A stretch of DNA of 64,000 nt from contig NZ_VUNB01000003.1 of NCBI RefSeq assembly GCF_009695865.1, positions 270,354 through 334,353 of the forward strand. The letters are read 5' to 3'. Below the pieces are notes generated by a model that was given only the letters and a program-made list of their open reading frames with translations, had not been told where the DNA came from and made no database searches. Below, one piece after another: positions 8,368-17,858 of the stretch. Source of the stretch: Allobaileyella intestinalis. Lineage in GTDB: Bacteria; Bacillota; Clostridia; Peptostreptococcales; Anaerovoracaceae. How positions within the stretch are numbered: the stretch's first letter is position 1; every line of letters starts with the position of its first letter. The position numbers were made by a program, and so were the translations under genes.

Positions 8368-9540
8368 ATGGCTCAGGATTACGGGGAAGACGTTGGCGAG
8401 ATGCTGATGCAGGCAATCGGGAACCAGACCGGCAGGGCGCTGGAAAGGTTCATCGACAACAAGGCAAGGGACTGGCACAAGGAACGGCTGATGGAAAGCG
8501 GGAGGTCCGAGGAAGAAGCCGAGATTGAAGCGGAAGCCCTCGCGTCGCGCGAACAAGTCTGCCTTCCATTCGGAACCTCCAACGATGCTGCCTATTTCGC
8601 GCAGGTCTGCCGCGAGAACGGAACGTTTGCGTCCGCGCTGGCCGACAGGGAGGGAAACGGATTCATTCAGTTCGCCGAGGACGATATCAAAGCGATTAAA
8701 GACTGCGCGCCGCAGTTCGCCGAAGTGATGAGCTTGCGGCAGGAGCAGTCCATCGTGGAACGTCTCGAAAACAGCCGTCCCGTCACGGCGGAGCAGCTGG
8801 CGGGATTAACCGAAATCACCAGACTGCCTAACCTTCCCTTCCGTCATCCGGAAGAGACAAAGAGCAGGGAAGCGTTTCGCACGGACCACTCCGACGGAAA
8901 CCTCAACCACACGGAAAGCATCCGGGACAAGGTTCTTGACGCGAGGGACCGCAGCAGAGACTTTAACGACTTTGAGCAGATTCTTGCCCGTCAGGGAATC
9001 GGCATCACCACAACCCGAAAGGGCGAGGTCATGTTTTACGAAGCCCGCCGGGGCGAGGACGGTCTTCTCCCGTTCGGAAAGGACGCGCAGGGGCGGACGG
9101 ACTGGGCGGTTGGGGCGGACACGCTGAGCCGAAAATGGGGCGTGGATGCCACGCATGACTGGTTTGAGAAGAACCGTCCCGCGCCCGGGAAGGAAGCGGG
9201 GGACAGAAGCCGGCGTCAGGAGCACGAGGGACAGCGGCCCGTCGATGGTGCCCTGGACAACGACGGGGCAACGCCGGACCTTGACCAAGGCGTGAAGTCC
9301 CATGACAGCATTGACACGGATGACCATACGGCCCGGATTGAGCATGAGGGCGTCGGTACGGATGTTTCCCCCTCCATGGCGCGCGAAGCAGAGGACCGTG
9401 CTGCCAGAAGCTCTGACAGCGGTTATTCCCTGAGCAGCGTAGCTCGGGAGATGCGCGAAGCGAAGACCGAACTCGAAGCCGAGAGCGGCACACCTTCCCA
9501 TGAGCTGGACATTTCAAATCGGATGAAGCCGGTGCGCTAA
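8368..9540 (+). CDS. DUF3801/PcfB-like conjugation accessory protein
   Basis: 390 residues. The N-terminal part (ALERFIDNKARDWHKE, then DAAYFAQVCRENGTFASALADREGNGFIQFAEDDIKAIKD) resembles the DUF3801/PcfB family, whose member PcfB works with coupling protein PcfC at the conjugation channel. A middle segment at about residues 205-270 (DFNDFEQILARQGIGITTTR, YEARRG) resembles a module also seen in this element's relaxase. The C-terminus is low-complexity and charged. The start at 8368 follows GGGAAAGGAAACGGC; an upstream open frame lacks such a site. It lies 19 bases before virD4, as pcfB lies before pcfC. The family call rests on pattern similarity only. Confidence 0.55.
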   Translation: MAQDYGEDVGEMLMQAIGNQTGRALERFIDNKARDWHKERLMESGRSEEEAEIEAEALASREQVCLPFGTSNDAAYFAQVCRENGTFASALADREGNGFIQFAEDDIKAIKDCAPQFAEVMSLRQEQSIVERLENSRPVTAEQLAGLTEITRLPNLPFRHPEETKSREAFRTDHSDGNLNHTESIRDKVLDARDRSRDFNDFEQILARQGIGITTTRKGEVMFYEARRGEDGLLPFGKDAQGRTDWAVGADTLSRKWGVDATHDWFEKNRPAPGKEAGDRSRRQEHEGQRPVDGALDNDGATPDLDQGVKSHDSIDTDDHTARIEHEGVGTDVSPSMAREAEDRAARSSDSGYSLSSVAREMREAKTELEAESGTPSHELDISNRMKPVR

Positions 9541-9559
9541 AAGGAAGAAGGACGGAAAG

Positions 9560-11509
9560 ATGGCAGACAGAAAGGGAAACCCGGAAGTAAATAGGCGCAT
9601 CGCCACGTCGGCTCTTGTCACGCTGGCTTTTTCGGTGACAGGCTTCTATCTCGGGAACCGGTACTTTGAAGCGTTGGCGTCCTACCCGGGACAGTTTCTT
9701 GACCACTGCGGGGACGCACTCCTGACCATGTGGGCGCGAATCCGCGAAAATCCTCTCTTACTCGCCATGGACACAAAGTCGCTCCTCGCCGGTTTCTGCA
9801 TGGCACTGGTCGTGTGGATGGTCTGGCTCAGGCACGTGGTTTACATCGGGAATTACCGCTCCGGCGAAGAAAGCGGCTCCGCCCGCTGGGGGACGGTGAA
9901 GGAGGGAAGGCGGTTCCGGGACCTCAGCAACCCGGACAACAACCTCATTTTCACAGAAAAGTACGGGCTGGCGCTGCACCGGCCTAAGTATGACCCGGAG
10001 CTGGACCGCAACCTCAACGTGCTTGTGGTCGGCGGGTCCGGCTCGGGCAAGACGTTCAACTACGTGACGCCGAACATCTGTCAGCTCAACACGAACTATT
10101 TCATCACCGACCCGAAGGGAACCCTGCTGAAAGACGCGGGCTACCTGTTCACCGACAACGGCTATCAGGTGAAGAGCTTCAACACCATCAATCTTGACGA
10201 AAGCATGCACTACAACCCGCTCAGGTACGTGAAGACCGACACGGATATCCTCTCGTTCGTCAACTGCTTCATTATGAACACGAACGGCGAGGGCAAGACC
10301 AGCGACCCGTTCTGGGAGAACGCAGAAAAGATGCTCTATACGGCGCTCATCGCGCTTTTGCGCGACTGGTTCCCGGAGGAGGATTACACGCTCTCCGGTC
10401 TCCTGACGCTCCTCTCACTGGCAGAAGCAAGGGAGGAGGACGAGAACTTCATGTCGGCGCTGGACCTTATCTTTTACCAGATTGAAACCGGGAAGCGCTT
10501 TGCCAGAAATGTTGGGGCTGCGGGTGCGCCCCGCAGGAAGGGCGGGCTGTCCCGCGACTTCACTGCGGACACCGGCTGGTCTTGGCAGTCCTCGCGGTTC
10601 CGCCGAAACTATGATGGCGTCCGCCCGGCTGAGCGCGGCGGGCTGTCCCCGGATGAGGACTTTGCCCTGATGAACTACAAGAACTTCAAGGTGGCTGCCG
10701 GGCGCACCCTGAAATCCATCATCATCTCCTGCAACGTCCGGCTCGCGCCAATCGCAACGTCCGGGGTCCGCCAGCTTCTTGAGTATGACGAAATGGAACT
10801 GGATACACTGGGAGACCCTGACACGAGAACCGCCGTGTTCGGCATTCTGTCCGACACGGACAAGACGCTATCGTTCCTCTTTGCCATCATGATGTGGCAG
10901 TGCATCGACCAGCTCTGCCGGAAGGCGCTCACGGACTATGGAGGTAAGCTGCCAAGGCCGGTTCACTTCATCTTTGACGAGTTCGCGAACATCGGCACTA
11001 TCCCGCAGATTGAGGAGACCATCGCAGTCACACGCTCCCGGAACATCGGCATCACGATTATCCTCCAGTCCATGAGCCAGCTGGAATCGAAGTACGACAA
11101 GAAGGCCCAGACCATTGTGGACTGCTGCGACTCGACCCTCTTCCTCGGTGGGAAATCCAATTCCACGAACAAGGAAATTGCGGAGATGATTGGCAAGCAG
11201 ACCATCCATCAGATGACCTACAACGAGTCTTCCGGGCAATCGTCCAGCGCGAGCAAGAACCTGCAAATTCAGGGGAGAGACCTCATTGATGCCGCCGAAA
11301 TCGGAAAGATGAGCCGCAGAAAAGCCATCCTCCTGATTGCCGGAACAAACCCTCTCATGGATGACAAATTCGACCCACGGCGGCACAAGAGATACTGCTA
11401 CATCGTGGACAAGAGGAACCCGAAACGGCTGCATGAGAATCCCTTCGACTTCAAGCGTTATATGAACGGTACGGATTTTTCGGGCAGCGCAAGGAAGCCC
11501 GCCCAGTAG
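9560..11509 (+). CDS. Type IV coupling protein, VirD4/TraG/PcfC family
   Basis: 649 residues. Two membrane segments lie near the N-terminus (about residues 12-31 and 71-95). Walker A GGSGSGKT is at about residue 158 and Walker B FIFDEFAN at about residue 470, followed by TRSRNIGITIILQSMSQLE, typical of VirD4. The protein is the inner ATPase that hands the relaxase-DNA complex to the type IV channel. It follows the PcfB-like gene by 19 bases with RBS GGAAGAAGGACGGAAAG. The long linker with Gly/Arg-rich composition around residue 315-350 is unusual but does not break the domain. Confidence 0.93.
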   Translation: MADRKGNPEVNRRIATSALVTLAFSVTGFYLGNRYFEALASYPGQFLDHCGDALLTMWARIRENPLLLAMDTKSLLAGFCMALVVWMVWLRHVVYIGNYRSGEESGSARWGTVKEGRRFRDLSNPDNNLIFTEKYGLALHRPKYDPELDRNLNVLVVGGSGSGKTFNYVTPNICQLNTNYFITDPKGTLLKDAGYLFTDNGYQVKSFNTINLDESMHYNPLRYVKTDTDILSFVNCFIMNTNGEGKTSDPFWENAEKMLYTALIALLRDWFPEEDYTLSGLLTLLSLAEAREEDENFMSALDLIFYQIETGKRFARNVGAAGAPRRKGGLSRDFTADTGWSWQSSRFRRNYDGVRPAERGGLSPDEDFALMNYKNFKVAAGRTLKSIIISCNVRLAPIATSGVRQLLEYDEMELDTLGDPDTRTAVFGILSDTDKTLSFLFAIMMWQCIDQLCRKALTDYGGKLPRPVHFIFDEFANIGTIPQIEETIAVTRSRNIGITIILQSMSQLESKYDKKAQTIVDCCDSTLFLGGKSNSTNKEIAEMIGKQTIHQMTYNESSGQSSSASKNLQIQGRDLIDAAEIGKMSRRKAILLIAGTNPLMDDKFDPRRHKRYCYIVDKRNPKRLHENPFDFKRYMNGTDFSGSARKPAQ

Positions 11510-11516
11510 ACCGTTA

Positions 11517-11530
11517 TAATAATTTATTAA
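11517..11530 (+). repeat. AT-rich 14-mer, first copy
   Basis: TAATAATTTATTAA stands out in a GC-rich element and occurs again at 18968-18981. Both copies lie in gaps between transfer genes. It could be a promoter part, a protein binding site or an RNA processing site. Confidence 0.4.
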
Positions 11531-11568
11531 CGTTGCACGGGCAGAAAGGAGAGGAAGGTGAACGAAAG

Positions 11569-11766
11569 GTGGAAGCCCTTGTCAGGCTCGCCGTGAAGCC
11601 GCTCGCCTATGCCGGGACAGCCGTCCTGTTTGTCGGACTGGTGTACCTCGGGATAGTGCTTCGTGAGGGGTCGCGCGGCGGCGAAATTCGGAAAGCCATC
11701 GCCATGATTGCCGCCGGCGCAGTTGTGCTCGGATTCGCATCGACGTACGGCTTTACGGGATTCTGA
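11569..11766 (+). CDS. Small two-helix membrane protein, Maff2/VirB2 pilin-like (first copy)
   Basis: 65 residues with two hydrophobic helices (about 10-28 and 42-60) separated by a short charged loop, REGSRGGEIRK. The form fits Maff2-like proteins, the presumed pilin subunits (VirB2 analogues) of Gram-positive conjugation systems. The GTG at 11569 follows GAGGAAGGTGAACGAAAG; a TTG 12 codons upstream is the alternative. The following gene encodes a very similar small protein, so this is a tandem pair. Function is inferred from size, topology and position behind virD4. Confidence 0.55.
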   Translation: MEALVRLAVKPLAYAGTAVLFVGLVYLGIVLREGSRGGEIRKAIAMIAAGAVVLGFASTYGFTGF

Positions 11767-11802
11767 TTGCCAGTAACACAGCAGGCAGGAAAGGAAGATT
11801 TT

Positions 11803-12021
11803 ATGCTACAGAACGCAGTATCCATGCTCACGCAGGGAATTACATTCCTAGGTGGCGTCCTCGTCGTTTTTGGTCTGGTCAATCTCGGAATGACCATCAA
11901 GGACGGTATGCAGGGCGGCGGTGGTCAGCTCTCCGGTGCCATCGCCATGATTGTCGGCGGCGCGATTGTCATCGCGGCAGCCGTCTACTTCGGCTCCCTG
12001 AACACCGGGTGGGCCGGTTAA
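11803..12021 (+). CDS. Small two-helix membrane protein, Maff2/VirB2 pilin-like (second copy)
   Basis: 72 residues if started at the ATG at 11803, which follows GGCAGGAAAGGAAGATTTT; a TTG at 11767 would add 12. Two helices (GITFLGGVLVVFGLVNLGMTI and IAMIVGGAIVIAAAVYFGSL) flank a Gly-rich loop KDGMQGGGGQLSG. The layout matches the preceding protein: helix, (I/V)NLG or VYLG, charged/Gly loop, then AIAMI(A/V)(A/G)GA. This is the better match to Maff2. It is probably the pilus or channel subunit of the transfer apparatus. Confidence 0.6.
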   Translation: MLQNAVSMLTQGITFLGGVLVVFGLVNLGMTIKDGMQGGGGQLSGAIAMIVGGAIVIAAAVYFGSLNTGWAG

Positions 12022-12039
12022 AGGAGGGGAGTCTGCACC

Positions 12040-12480
12040 ATGTTGTCTGTCGCAGTTCACAAGGACATTGCTGAGTACCAGCCGAAGGTGGTTGGAAAGC
12101 TCACAACACGCACGCTGGTCTCCGTTGTGGGCGCTCTCGGCTGCTCGGTTCTTTCCGCCCTCTACATGTACTTCGTCCTCGGGATAAACCCCGGGGACAA
12201 CATGATTCTCATTTATGCCGTCTCGCTCCCGTTCTGGTGCTGCGGCTTTGTGAGACCCAAGGGGATGCCCTTTGAGAAGTTCGTTCCGCTTTGGCTGAGG
12301 GCGCAGTTCGAGAACGACCGAATTTTTTACGTGCCCTCCATGGAGCTGGCAGGGCTTGTGGAGACCCCGGGCGAAACCTCCAAGAAGAAAGGCAAGGTTT
12401 ATGGAAGATTTTATCGAAAGCAGCAAGGTCTCCGAGGAATCGAGTCCTACTCCCCAAGGGCAGGACGCGTCATCACCTAG
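12040..12480 (+). CDS. PrgI family conjugation membrane protein
   Basis: 146 residues. It starts SVAVHKDIAEYQPKVVGKLTTRTL, then has two membrane segments (VSVVGALGCSVLSALYMYF and MILIYAVSLPFWCCGFV), then RPKGMPFEKFVPLWLRAQF, the pattern of the PrgI family (VirB3 analogues). The protein recruits VirB4 at the membrane. RBS AAAGGAGGGGAGTCTGCACC precedes the ATG. Its 3' end overlaps the proposed virB4 start by 80 bases in another frame, pointing to tight co-expression. The C-terminal tail after about residue 110 is basic and not typical of the family. Confidence 0.75.
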   Translation: MLSVAVHKDIAEYQPKVVGKLTTRTLVSVVGALGCSVLSALYMYFVLGINPGDNMILIYAVSLPFWCCGFVRPKGMPFEKFVPLWLRAQFENDRIFYVPSMELAGLVETPGETSKKKGKVYGRFYRKQQGLRGIESYSPRAGRVIT

Positions 12481-15148
12481 CGGCGGGGAAAGCCCCGGCT
12501 TTGATGTAGAAGCCTTTGTGCACGCTTCCGGCGAGGACTTCGGAACGGGACGCGCCGGCACCGATTTGGACCATGACAACGGCCCGGTTGATGTTGGCGC
12601 GCTCAAGCAGATGTTCCCCTCGTTCACCACTGGAAGGAAGCTGCCGCGCAAGGAAAAGAAGGCGGCGCTGCGAAAAATCCGGGAGGAGCGCCGTGCGGCG
12701 AAGGAAGCCGAAAAAGAAGCAAAGAAGAGCTACACGTCGGTGAAGTCCCAACTCAGGGACAGGGACCACGAGCTGAGCGAGAAGACGGCGGACGCGAGGA
12801 GAAGGAGGGAAGCCGCGAAGGACGTTGTCCGCTACATCGGCTACAACCGCATGTATCAGGATGGCATCTGCGAGGTGGAGGAGGGGCTTTTCTCGTCCAC
12901 CATCGCCTTTGATGACACGAGCTATCATTCCGTCCGTGACGAGCAGCAGAAGGCCATGTTCTCGGCCCTCACGCGGCTCTATGACCAGTTCGGTGCGGAC
13001 ACGCTGGTTCAGATGAGCGTCATCAACACGCCGCTCCTCAAGGAGGACGTTGGCCACCGCCAGTTCTTCGACCCGTCAAGGCAGAGCTGCGAAGCCGCGA
13101 TGCATGACGCGCAGGTGTTCAATGACATACTCAATGACAAGGTGCGGGAAGGCGTCAGCAACATCCGGCGAAACCGCTACCTGACCTATTCCGTCAGTGC
13201 GGACACGGCGGAGGAAGCGGCAAGGCAGCTCGCCCGCATCGAGACGGAATCCAGCCGCATCCTCAACTCCATGGGCTCGAAGCCGCATCTTATGAACGGC
13301 ACACAGCGCCTTTCCGTCCTCCATTCGCTGCTCAATCCCTACCGGCCCTTCATCTTCGACTATCAGAGGGATATTTCCAGCGTGCGGATGCAGACCACAA
13401 AGGACTGCATCGCGCCGGGGCAGATTGACTTCAAGCCGGATGGCGTGTACAACGACTGCTTCAAGCTGGACAACGGGATTTACGGGCAGGTCCTCGTCAT
13501 GAAGAAGTTCGGCTCGGAGCTTTCCGACCGCGCGCTGGCGGATATTGTGGACCTGCCTATCCCCATGGAGGTCACGTGGTTCGTCCAGCCCATGGACAAG
13601 TCCAAGGCCATCAACTACGTTCGCACGCGCAGCGCGTGGATTGACAAGGAAATCATTGAGGAGCAGCGCAGCGCCGTCAACAAGGGGTACGACTTCTCCA
13701 TTCTTCCGCAGGAGCTGAAATACTCCAAGGAAGAAACGGAAGACGTTCTCGACAACCTACAGAACAAGAATCAGCGCCTTTACGTCTTCACGGGTCTTAT
13801 TTACACCTATGCGGAGAGCAAGGAGCAGCTGGACACGCAGGCCATGCGCATCATCTCCATGGCACGGCAGAACTCCATCGAGGTGGACACCTACGAGTAC
13901 CGGCAGCGCAGGGGGCTGAACTCGATTCTCCCGCTCGGGCACAACCACGTGGAAATCAGCCGCATGTTCACCACGGCGCAGGTAGCCATCCTCGTGCCCT
14001 TCGCGACGCAGGAGCTGGACGATGCCGGCGGGAACTATTACGGTCAGAACAAGCATTCCAGAAACCTCGTTCTCTGCAACCGCAAGAAGCTGACTTCCCC
14101 GATGGGCTTTGTCTGTGGCAAGACGGGCGCGGGCAAGGGAATGTTCGTCAAGACCGAGATGACCGCGACCATCTTCTCAAACCCGACGGACGAGATTTAT
14201 GTTATCGACCGCGCCGGCGAGTACACCGGAATTGCCGAGCGCTATGGCGGCTCCGTCTTCCACTTCGGCGTCGGAACCGGCACGTACCTGAACCCGTTCG
14301 ATACCGTCTCTGTCGAGCACATGTCCCGCAACGAGCAGATTGCCTTCAAAATCGACGCGATGCTCGCACAGGCAGCAGCCAGCGCCGCAGAGTCTGACGA
14401 GCCGTTCACGCAGATTGACCAGTCCATCATCACGAGATGCGTCAACATCGCGTTCCAGGGCGCGGCGGAGCGCGGAGACGGCAATCCGCCCCTGCTACAG
14501 GACTTCTACGACACGCTCCGGGAACAGCCGGAAAAGCAGGCCCGCGAGGACATTGCGCTCCGCTACGAGCGGTTTATCCAGCCGCCGATGGACTTCTTCA
14601 ATCACCAGTCCAACGTGGACTTCAAGAGCCGCATCGTGGACTTCAACTTGAAGGACCTCCCGGATTCGATGCTGGTCTTCGCACTCATCAACATCTGCGA
14701 AGCCGTCCGCAACCGCATGTACTTCAACGCAAAGCGAAACGTGCGGACGTGGCTCTACGTGGAGGAGATGCAGTCCATGTTCGCCTACCCGACGGTCCTG
14801 AACTACTTCTCGCGGTTCTCGAACGAGGGCCGCAAGTTCGGGCTTCTGCTTACGGGCATCACGCAGAACGCGACGGCGATGCTCAACAACGAAGCGGCGC
14901 AGAACATCGTCCTCAACGCGGACTTCCTGATGCTGCTCAAGCAGTCCCCGCTCGACCGCATGAGGTGGGTGGAGCTGCTGAATCTCTCCGAACAGGAGGA
15001 AGAGTGCATTGATGAGTCCGTCGAACCCGGAGACGGTCTTCTGATTGCCGGAAACGCCCGCGTCCCGATTCGCGGAAAGTTCCCGAAGGGCAACGTCCTC
15101 TACGAGCTGTTCAGCACGAACCCCAATGACAGGAAGAAGGACAGGTAG
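12401..15148 (+). CDS. Conjugation ATPase, VirB4/TraE family
   Basis: 915 residues. An acidic and then Lys/Glu-rich N-terminal extension (about 1-150, partly coiled coil) precedes the VirB4 core. Walker A CGKTGAGKG is at about residue 572, and the Walker B-like WLYVEEMQSMF at about 783. The segment GRKFGLLLTGITQNATAML is typical of VirB4. The enzyme powers assembly of the type IV secretion channel. The start at 12401 (after AAGAAAGGCAAGGTTT) lies inside prgI and is uncertain; an internal start near 12611 is possible. The extension is longer than in typical Tn1549-type VirB4. Confidence 0.92.
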   Translation: MEDFIESSKVSEESSPTPQGQDASSPSGGESPGFDVEAFVHASGEDFGTGRAGTDLDHDNGPVDVGALKQMFPSFTTGRKLPRKEKKAALRKIREERRAAKEAEKEAKKSYTSVKSQLRDRDHELSEKTADARRRREAAKDVVRYIGYNRMYQDGICEVEEGLFSSTIAFDDTSYHSVRDEQQKAMFSALTRLYDQFGADTLVQMSVINTPLLKEDVGHRQFFDPSRQSCEAAMHDAQVFNDILNDKVREGVSNIRRNRYLTYSVSADTAEEAARQLARIETESSRILNSMGSKPHLMNGTQRLSVLHSLLNPYRPFIFDYQRDISSVRMQTTKDCIAPGQIDFKPDGVYNDCFKLDNGIYGQVLVMKKFGSELSDRALADIVDLPIPMEVTWFVQPMDKSKAINYVRTRSAWIDKEIIEEQRSAVNKGYDFSILPQELKYSKEETEDVLDNLQNKNQRLYVFTGLIYTYAESKEQLDTQAMRIISMARQNSIEVDTYEYRQRRGLNSILPLGHNHVEISRMFTTAQVAILVPFATQELDDAGGNYYGQNKHSRNLVLCNRKKLTSPMGFVCGKTGAGKGMFVKTEMTATIFSNPTDEIYVIDRAGEYTGIAERYGGSVFHFGVGTGTYLNPFDTVSVEHMSRNEQIAFKIDAMLAQAAASAAESDEPFTQIDQSIITRCVNIAFQGAAERGDGNPPLLQDFYDTLREQPEKQAREDIALRYERFIQPPMDFFNHQSNVDFKSRIVDFNLKDLPDSMLVFALINICEAVRNRMYFNAKRNVRTWLYVEEMQSMFAYPTVLNYFSRFSNEGRKFGLLLTGITQNATAMLNNEAAQNIVLNADFLMLLKQSPLDRMRWVELLNLSEQEEECIDESVEPGDGLLIAGNARVPIRGKFPKGNVLYELFSTNPNDRKKDR

Positions 15149-15184
15149 CTGTTCCGACACGAACCGGAAGGACGGTGAACGTCA

Positions 15185-16948
15185 ATGAAAGCGTCAGACT
15201 ACGCGCGCACGGCAAGCGAACGCGAGGATGCAGGAGCGCAGCTCATCCGGACCGAACAGACGAACGCCGTCAACACCGGCATTGTGGGAAGCGCCGACAA
15301 GAGCGCGATGGCGCTCAAGCGCGCCGCATACGAGAAGGGAAGGAGGAGCAGCGCCGGCGGCGCGGCTGCGGCTGCTGCGGCAGGGAAAAGGGCGAAGGCG
15401 GGGAAGGAAGCCGCCGGCTCCGGTGAGGAATCCGAGAGCACGTTCGGTAAAGAGCGGGCAGCTTCACAAAAGACGCGCGCACAGGCGGACCACCATCTCC
15501 GGGAATCCCTCAAGAAGGCCGCAAATCCGGCGGCAAGGGATGCGGTTATCGGCGGCGTGGTGTCGAAGACGCTTGAGGACTCAGAGCTTGAGGGCATGGA
15601 TGACGCGGCCTACCGGGGCCGGCGTGCTGTCCGGATTGCCCGAAGGCTCCACCGGCACCTCTCCGGCAGGGACGCGCTTGAGAAGGAAGCGCCGCTCGGT
15701 TCGCTCTCCGAAAAGAAGTACCGCAAAAAGCCTGCCGATGCCGCAGAGGTCCAGAGAAAGGCGCAGGCGGCTGGGTATCTCAGGCGTGAAATGTACACCG
15801 CGACGGACGCCACGCAAAAGGCGGCGGCTTCCGCTGGCGGAAGCGCGGTAAAACGCGCCCTTCCTGCCGCAGCCGGGACGCAGGGAAAGGGGCTTGTCGC
15901 GCTGCTGGGCGGCGCGGCAGTTCCCGCAATCTTCGGTCTCCTTCTGGCGGTCGTGCTGGTGGCGGTGCTCGCCGGCAGCGACAACCCATCCAGTCAGGTG
16001 GATTCGTTCGGTGACCTCAGCGGAACCCAGCTGGAGGTCGCACAGGCGCTCGCGGCGGAGGGACTTGGGAAACCGCAGATTGCCGCCATCATGGGCAACA
16101 TCTCCGGAGAGTCCGGCTGGGACCCCACGAACGAGTATCATGGGGAGGGAAACAGCTACGCCTACGAGTATGGGTTTGGCCTATACCAGTTCACAGACAC
16201 GACGCCGGGACACGGCGAATATACGAGCTTTGTCAACTGGTGCAGCGCAAATGGACTCGACAAGAACAGCGCCAGCGCCCAGACGAAATACTTCATCGAA
16301 AACCTCCGCGCATCGTGGGCCACCGGCCTGCACCGCAGCGGCTATTACACCAAATACATCACCGAGTATTCCGGACGCGATGCAAGCTACGATGCCTGGC
16401 TAAAGACAGACGATGTGGGGTTCGCGACGTACTGCGTGATGGCCTGCTGGCTCCGCCCTGCGGACTGGGCGGCGCGGCAGTCGTTCTACCGGGACCGTCT
16501 GCCTGCGGCACAGGCCTTCTACGAAAAGCTTTCTTCTGGTGGCGGAAGCGGCGAGGAGTATGCCGCGTCTGACGCGACGCAGCGCTCCATCGTGGACGCG
16601 GCGTATCGAACGCCGTCCCCCGGCGCAGGATGGTGCGCCGCGTGGGTTTCCAACGTCTACGCGAAGGCAGGGCTGGGCGGCATCAGCGGTAACGCCTGCG
16701 ACATGTACGCGGCTTACTGTCACTCGACCGACCGCTCCCAGCTCAAGGTCGGCATGCTGGTTGCCGTGAGAAGTTCCAGCTCCGGCTCAACGGCGGGCGC
16801 GACCTACGGGCACGTCGGCATCTACATCGGGGACAACAAAATCATCCACAACACCGGCTCGATTGAGGTCTGGGATTTGGACCGGTGGATAAGCACGTAC
16901 TGCAAATGGAGTCCGGCGGGGTGGGGGTTCCCCCCGAACGTGAAATAA
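15185..16948 (+). CDS. Membrane-anchored peptidoglycan hydrolase with lysozyme-like and CHAP domains
   Basis: 587 residues. A long basic, Ala-rich N-terminus faces the cytoplasm. One membrane helix (about residues 237-265) is followed outside by a phage-tail-lysozyme-like domain (IAAIMGNISGESGWDP, YGFGLYQFTD) and a C-terminal CHAP domain with Cys484 (GAGWCAAWV) and His543 (YGHVGIYIG). Such two-domain VirB1/PcsB-like enzymes open the cell wall for the conjugation channel in Gram-positives. It follows virB4 by 36 bases. The Glu in SGESGW is the likely lysozyme catalytic residue; this is inferred from the family. Confidence 0.88.
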   Translation: MKASDYARTASEREDAGAQLIRTEQTNAVNTGIVGSADKSAMALKRAAYEKGRRSSAGGAAAAAAAGKRAKAGKEAAGSGEESESTFGKERAASQKTRAQADHHLRESLKKAANPAARDAVIGGVVSKTLEDSELEGMDDAAYRGRRAVRIARRLHRHLSGRDALEKEAPLGSLSEKKYRKKPADAAEVQRKAQAAGYLRREMYTATDATQKAAASAGGSAVKRALPAAAGTQGKGLVALLGGAAVPAIFGLLLAVVLVAVLAGSDNPSSQVDSFGDLSGTQLEVAQALAAEGLGKPQIAAIMGNISGESGWDPTNEYHGEGNSYAYEYGFGLYQFTDTTPGHGEYTSFVNWCSANGLDKNSASAQTKYFIENLRASWATGLHRSGYYTKYITEYSGRDASYDAWLKTDDVGFATYCVMACWLRPADWAARQSFYRDRLPAAQAFYEKLSSGGGSGEEYAASDATQRSIVDAAYRTPSPGAGWCAAWVSNVYAKAGLGGISGNACDMYAAYCHSTDRSQLKVGMLVAVRSSSSGSTAGATYGHVGIYIGDNKIIHNTGSIEVWDLDRWISTYCKWSPAGWGFPPNVK

Positions 16949-16964
16949 GCAGAAAGGATAGGGA

Positions 16965-17828
16965 ATGAAAGACTGGAAGGAACTTCTGAAAAAGCACAGG
17001 AAGGTGGCTCTGCTCTCCCTCTTCGCCATTATCGTGTTTGCAGGGTTCTCGGTCACGAGCGCCCTGCACGTGGCGGAGCGGAGGGCGGCGCAGCAGAGCC
17101 AGACGGCTTCCGATGCCGCCGGAAGCGACAGCGGAAAGACGGCAGGCGCTTCGGAAGCGGAGAAGACCTCGCTCACGGAATCGCAGAAAAAGCTGATTAA
17201 AGCCTATGACTCGAAGACGCGGAAGCTGATTGAGACGCTGTGCGCCGGTGTCTGGTCCGCCAGCGACGGGAAATACACGGTTCGCTTTTACGATGACCAC
17301 TACGTGGAGACGGTGAACGGCGAGGAGACCTCCCATCCCTTTGCCATCTCCGCCTGCGAGTTCGGAAACAACGGCTCCGATACCGAGGTGGACACCATTG
17401 CCTTTGAGACGGACGCCGGGACATACATTGCCACCTATACGCTTGTCAAGAGCGCCGACAGCGCGTCTGCCGGGCAGGCAAGTCTCCTGTCCGGCATGTT
17501 CGCCCTTCCCAACACGGCCTATCAGCGCTCAGACGCGGTGGAAAAGATTGCGGTTGAGGGGCTGGATGGGGAAGCGAAAGGACTGCTCGGGGACCAAGAC
17601 GCATTCGTGGACGCGCTCAGCCGGTGGTGCTCAACCCATTACCCATCAGCGGTAAAGGCCACGTGGAACAAGAACGTCACCATCGACTACGACAAGGGGC
17701 TGGTTGTGACTGCCTTCACCCTGAGCAGTGACGAATCGGACGGCTCGGCGTCATTGACGGGCTCGGCAACACCGGTCATCACCGTGACGTATGACCAGAA
17801 CGACAGCACTTACAAGTTCAGCGTCTAG
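16965..17828 (+). CDS. Membrane-anchored extracellular conjugation protein, function unknown
   Basis: 287 residues. A basic start, then one hydrophobic helix (about residues 14-33, VALLSLFAIIVFAGFSVTSAL), a low-complexity Ser/Ala/Lys linker to about residue 65, and an extracellular region rich in beta-type sequence. The topology, size and place between the CHAP hydrolase and the VirB6-like gene would suit a VirB8-like channel component, but no VirB8 motif is evident. RBS GCAGAAAGGATAGGGA precedes the ATG. The C-terminal half (VKATWNKNVTIDYDKGLVVTAF) could be an NTF2-like fold; this is only an inference. Confidence 0.7.
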   Translation: MKDWKELLKKHRKVALLSLFAIIVFAGFSVTSALHVAERRAAQQSQTASDAAGSDSGKTAGASEAEKTSLTESQKKLIKAYDSKTRKLIETLCAGVWSASDGKYTVRFYDDHYVETVNGEETSHPFAISACEFGNNGSDTEVDTIAFETDAGTYIATYTLVKSADSASAGQASLLSGMFALPNTAYQRSDAVEKIAVEGLDGEAKGLLGDQDAFVDALSRWCSTHYPSAVKATWNKNVTIDYDKGLVVTAFTLSSDESDGSASLTGSATPVITVTYDQNDSTYKFSV

Positions 17829-17858
17829 CCCGCGCCTTGCAGGCAGAAAGGATATGTT

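Noticed and set aside
12473..13057. Minus-strand frame inside virB4
   Set aside because: Shadow of the virB4 gene without start signals.
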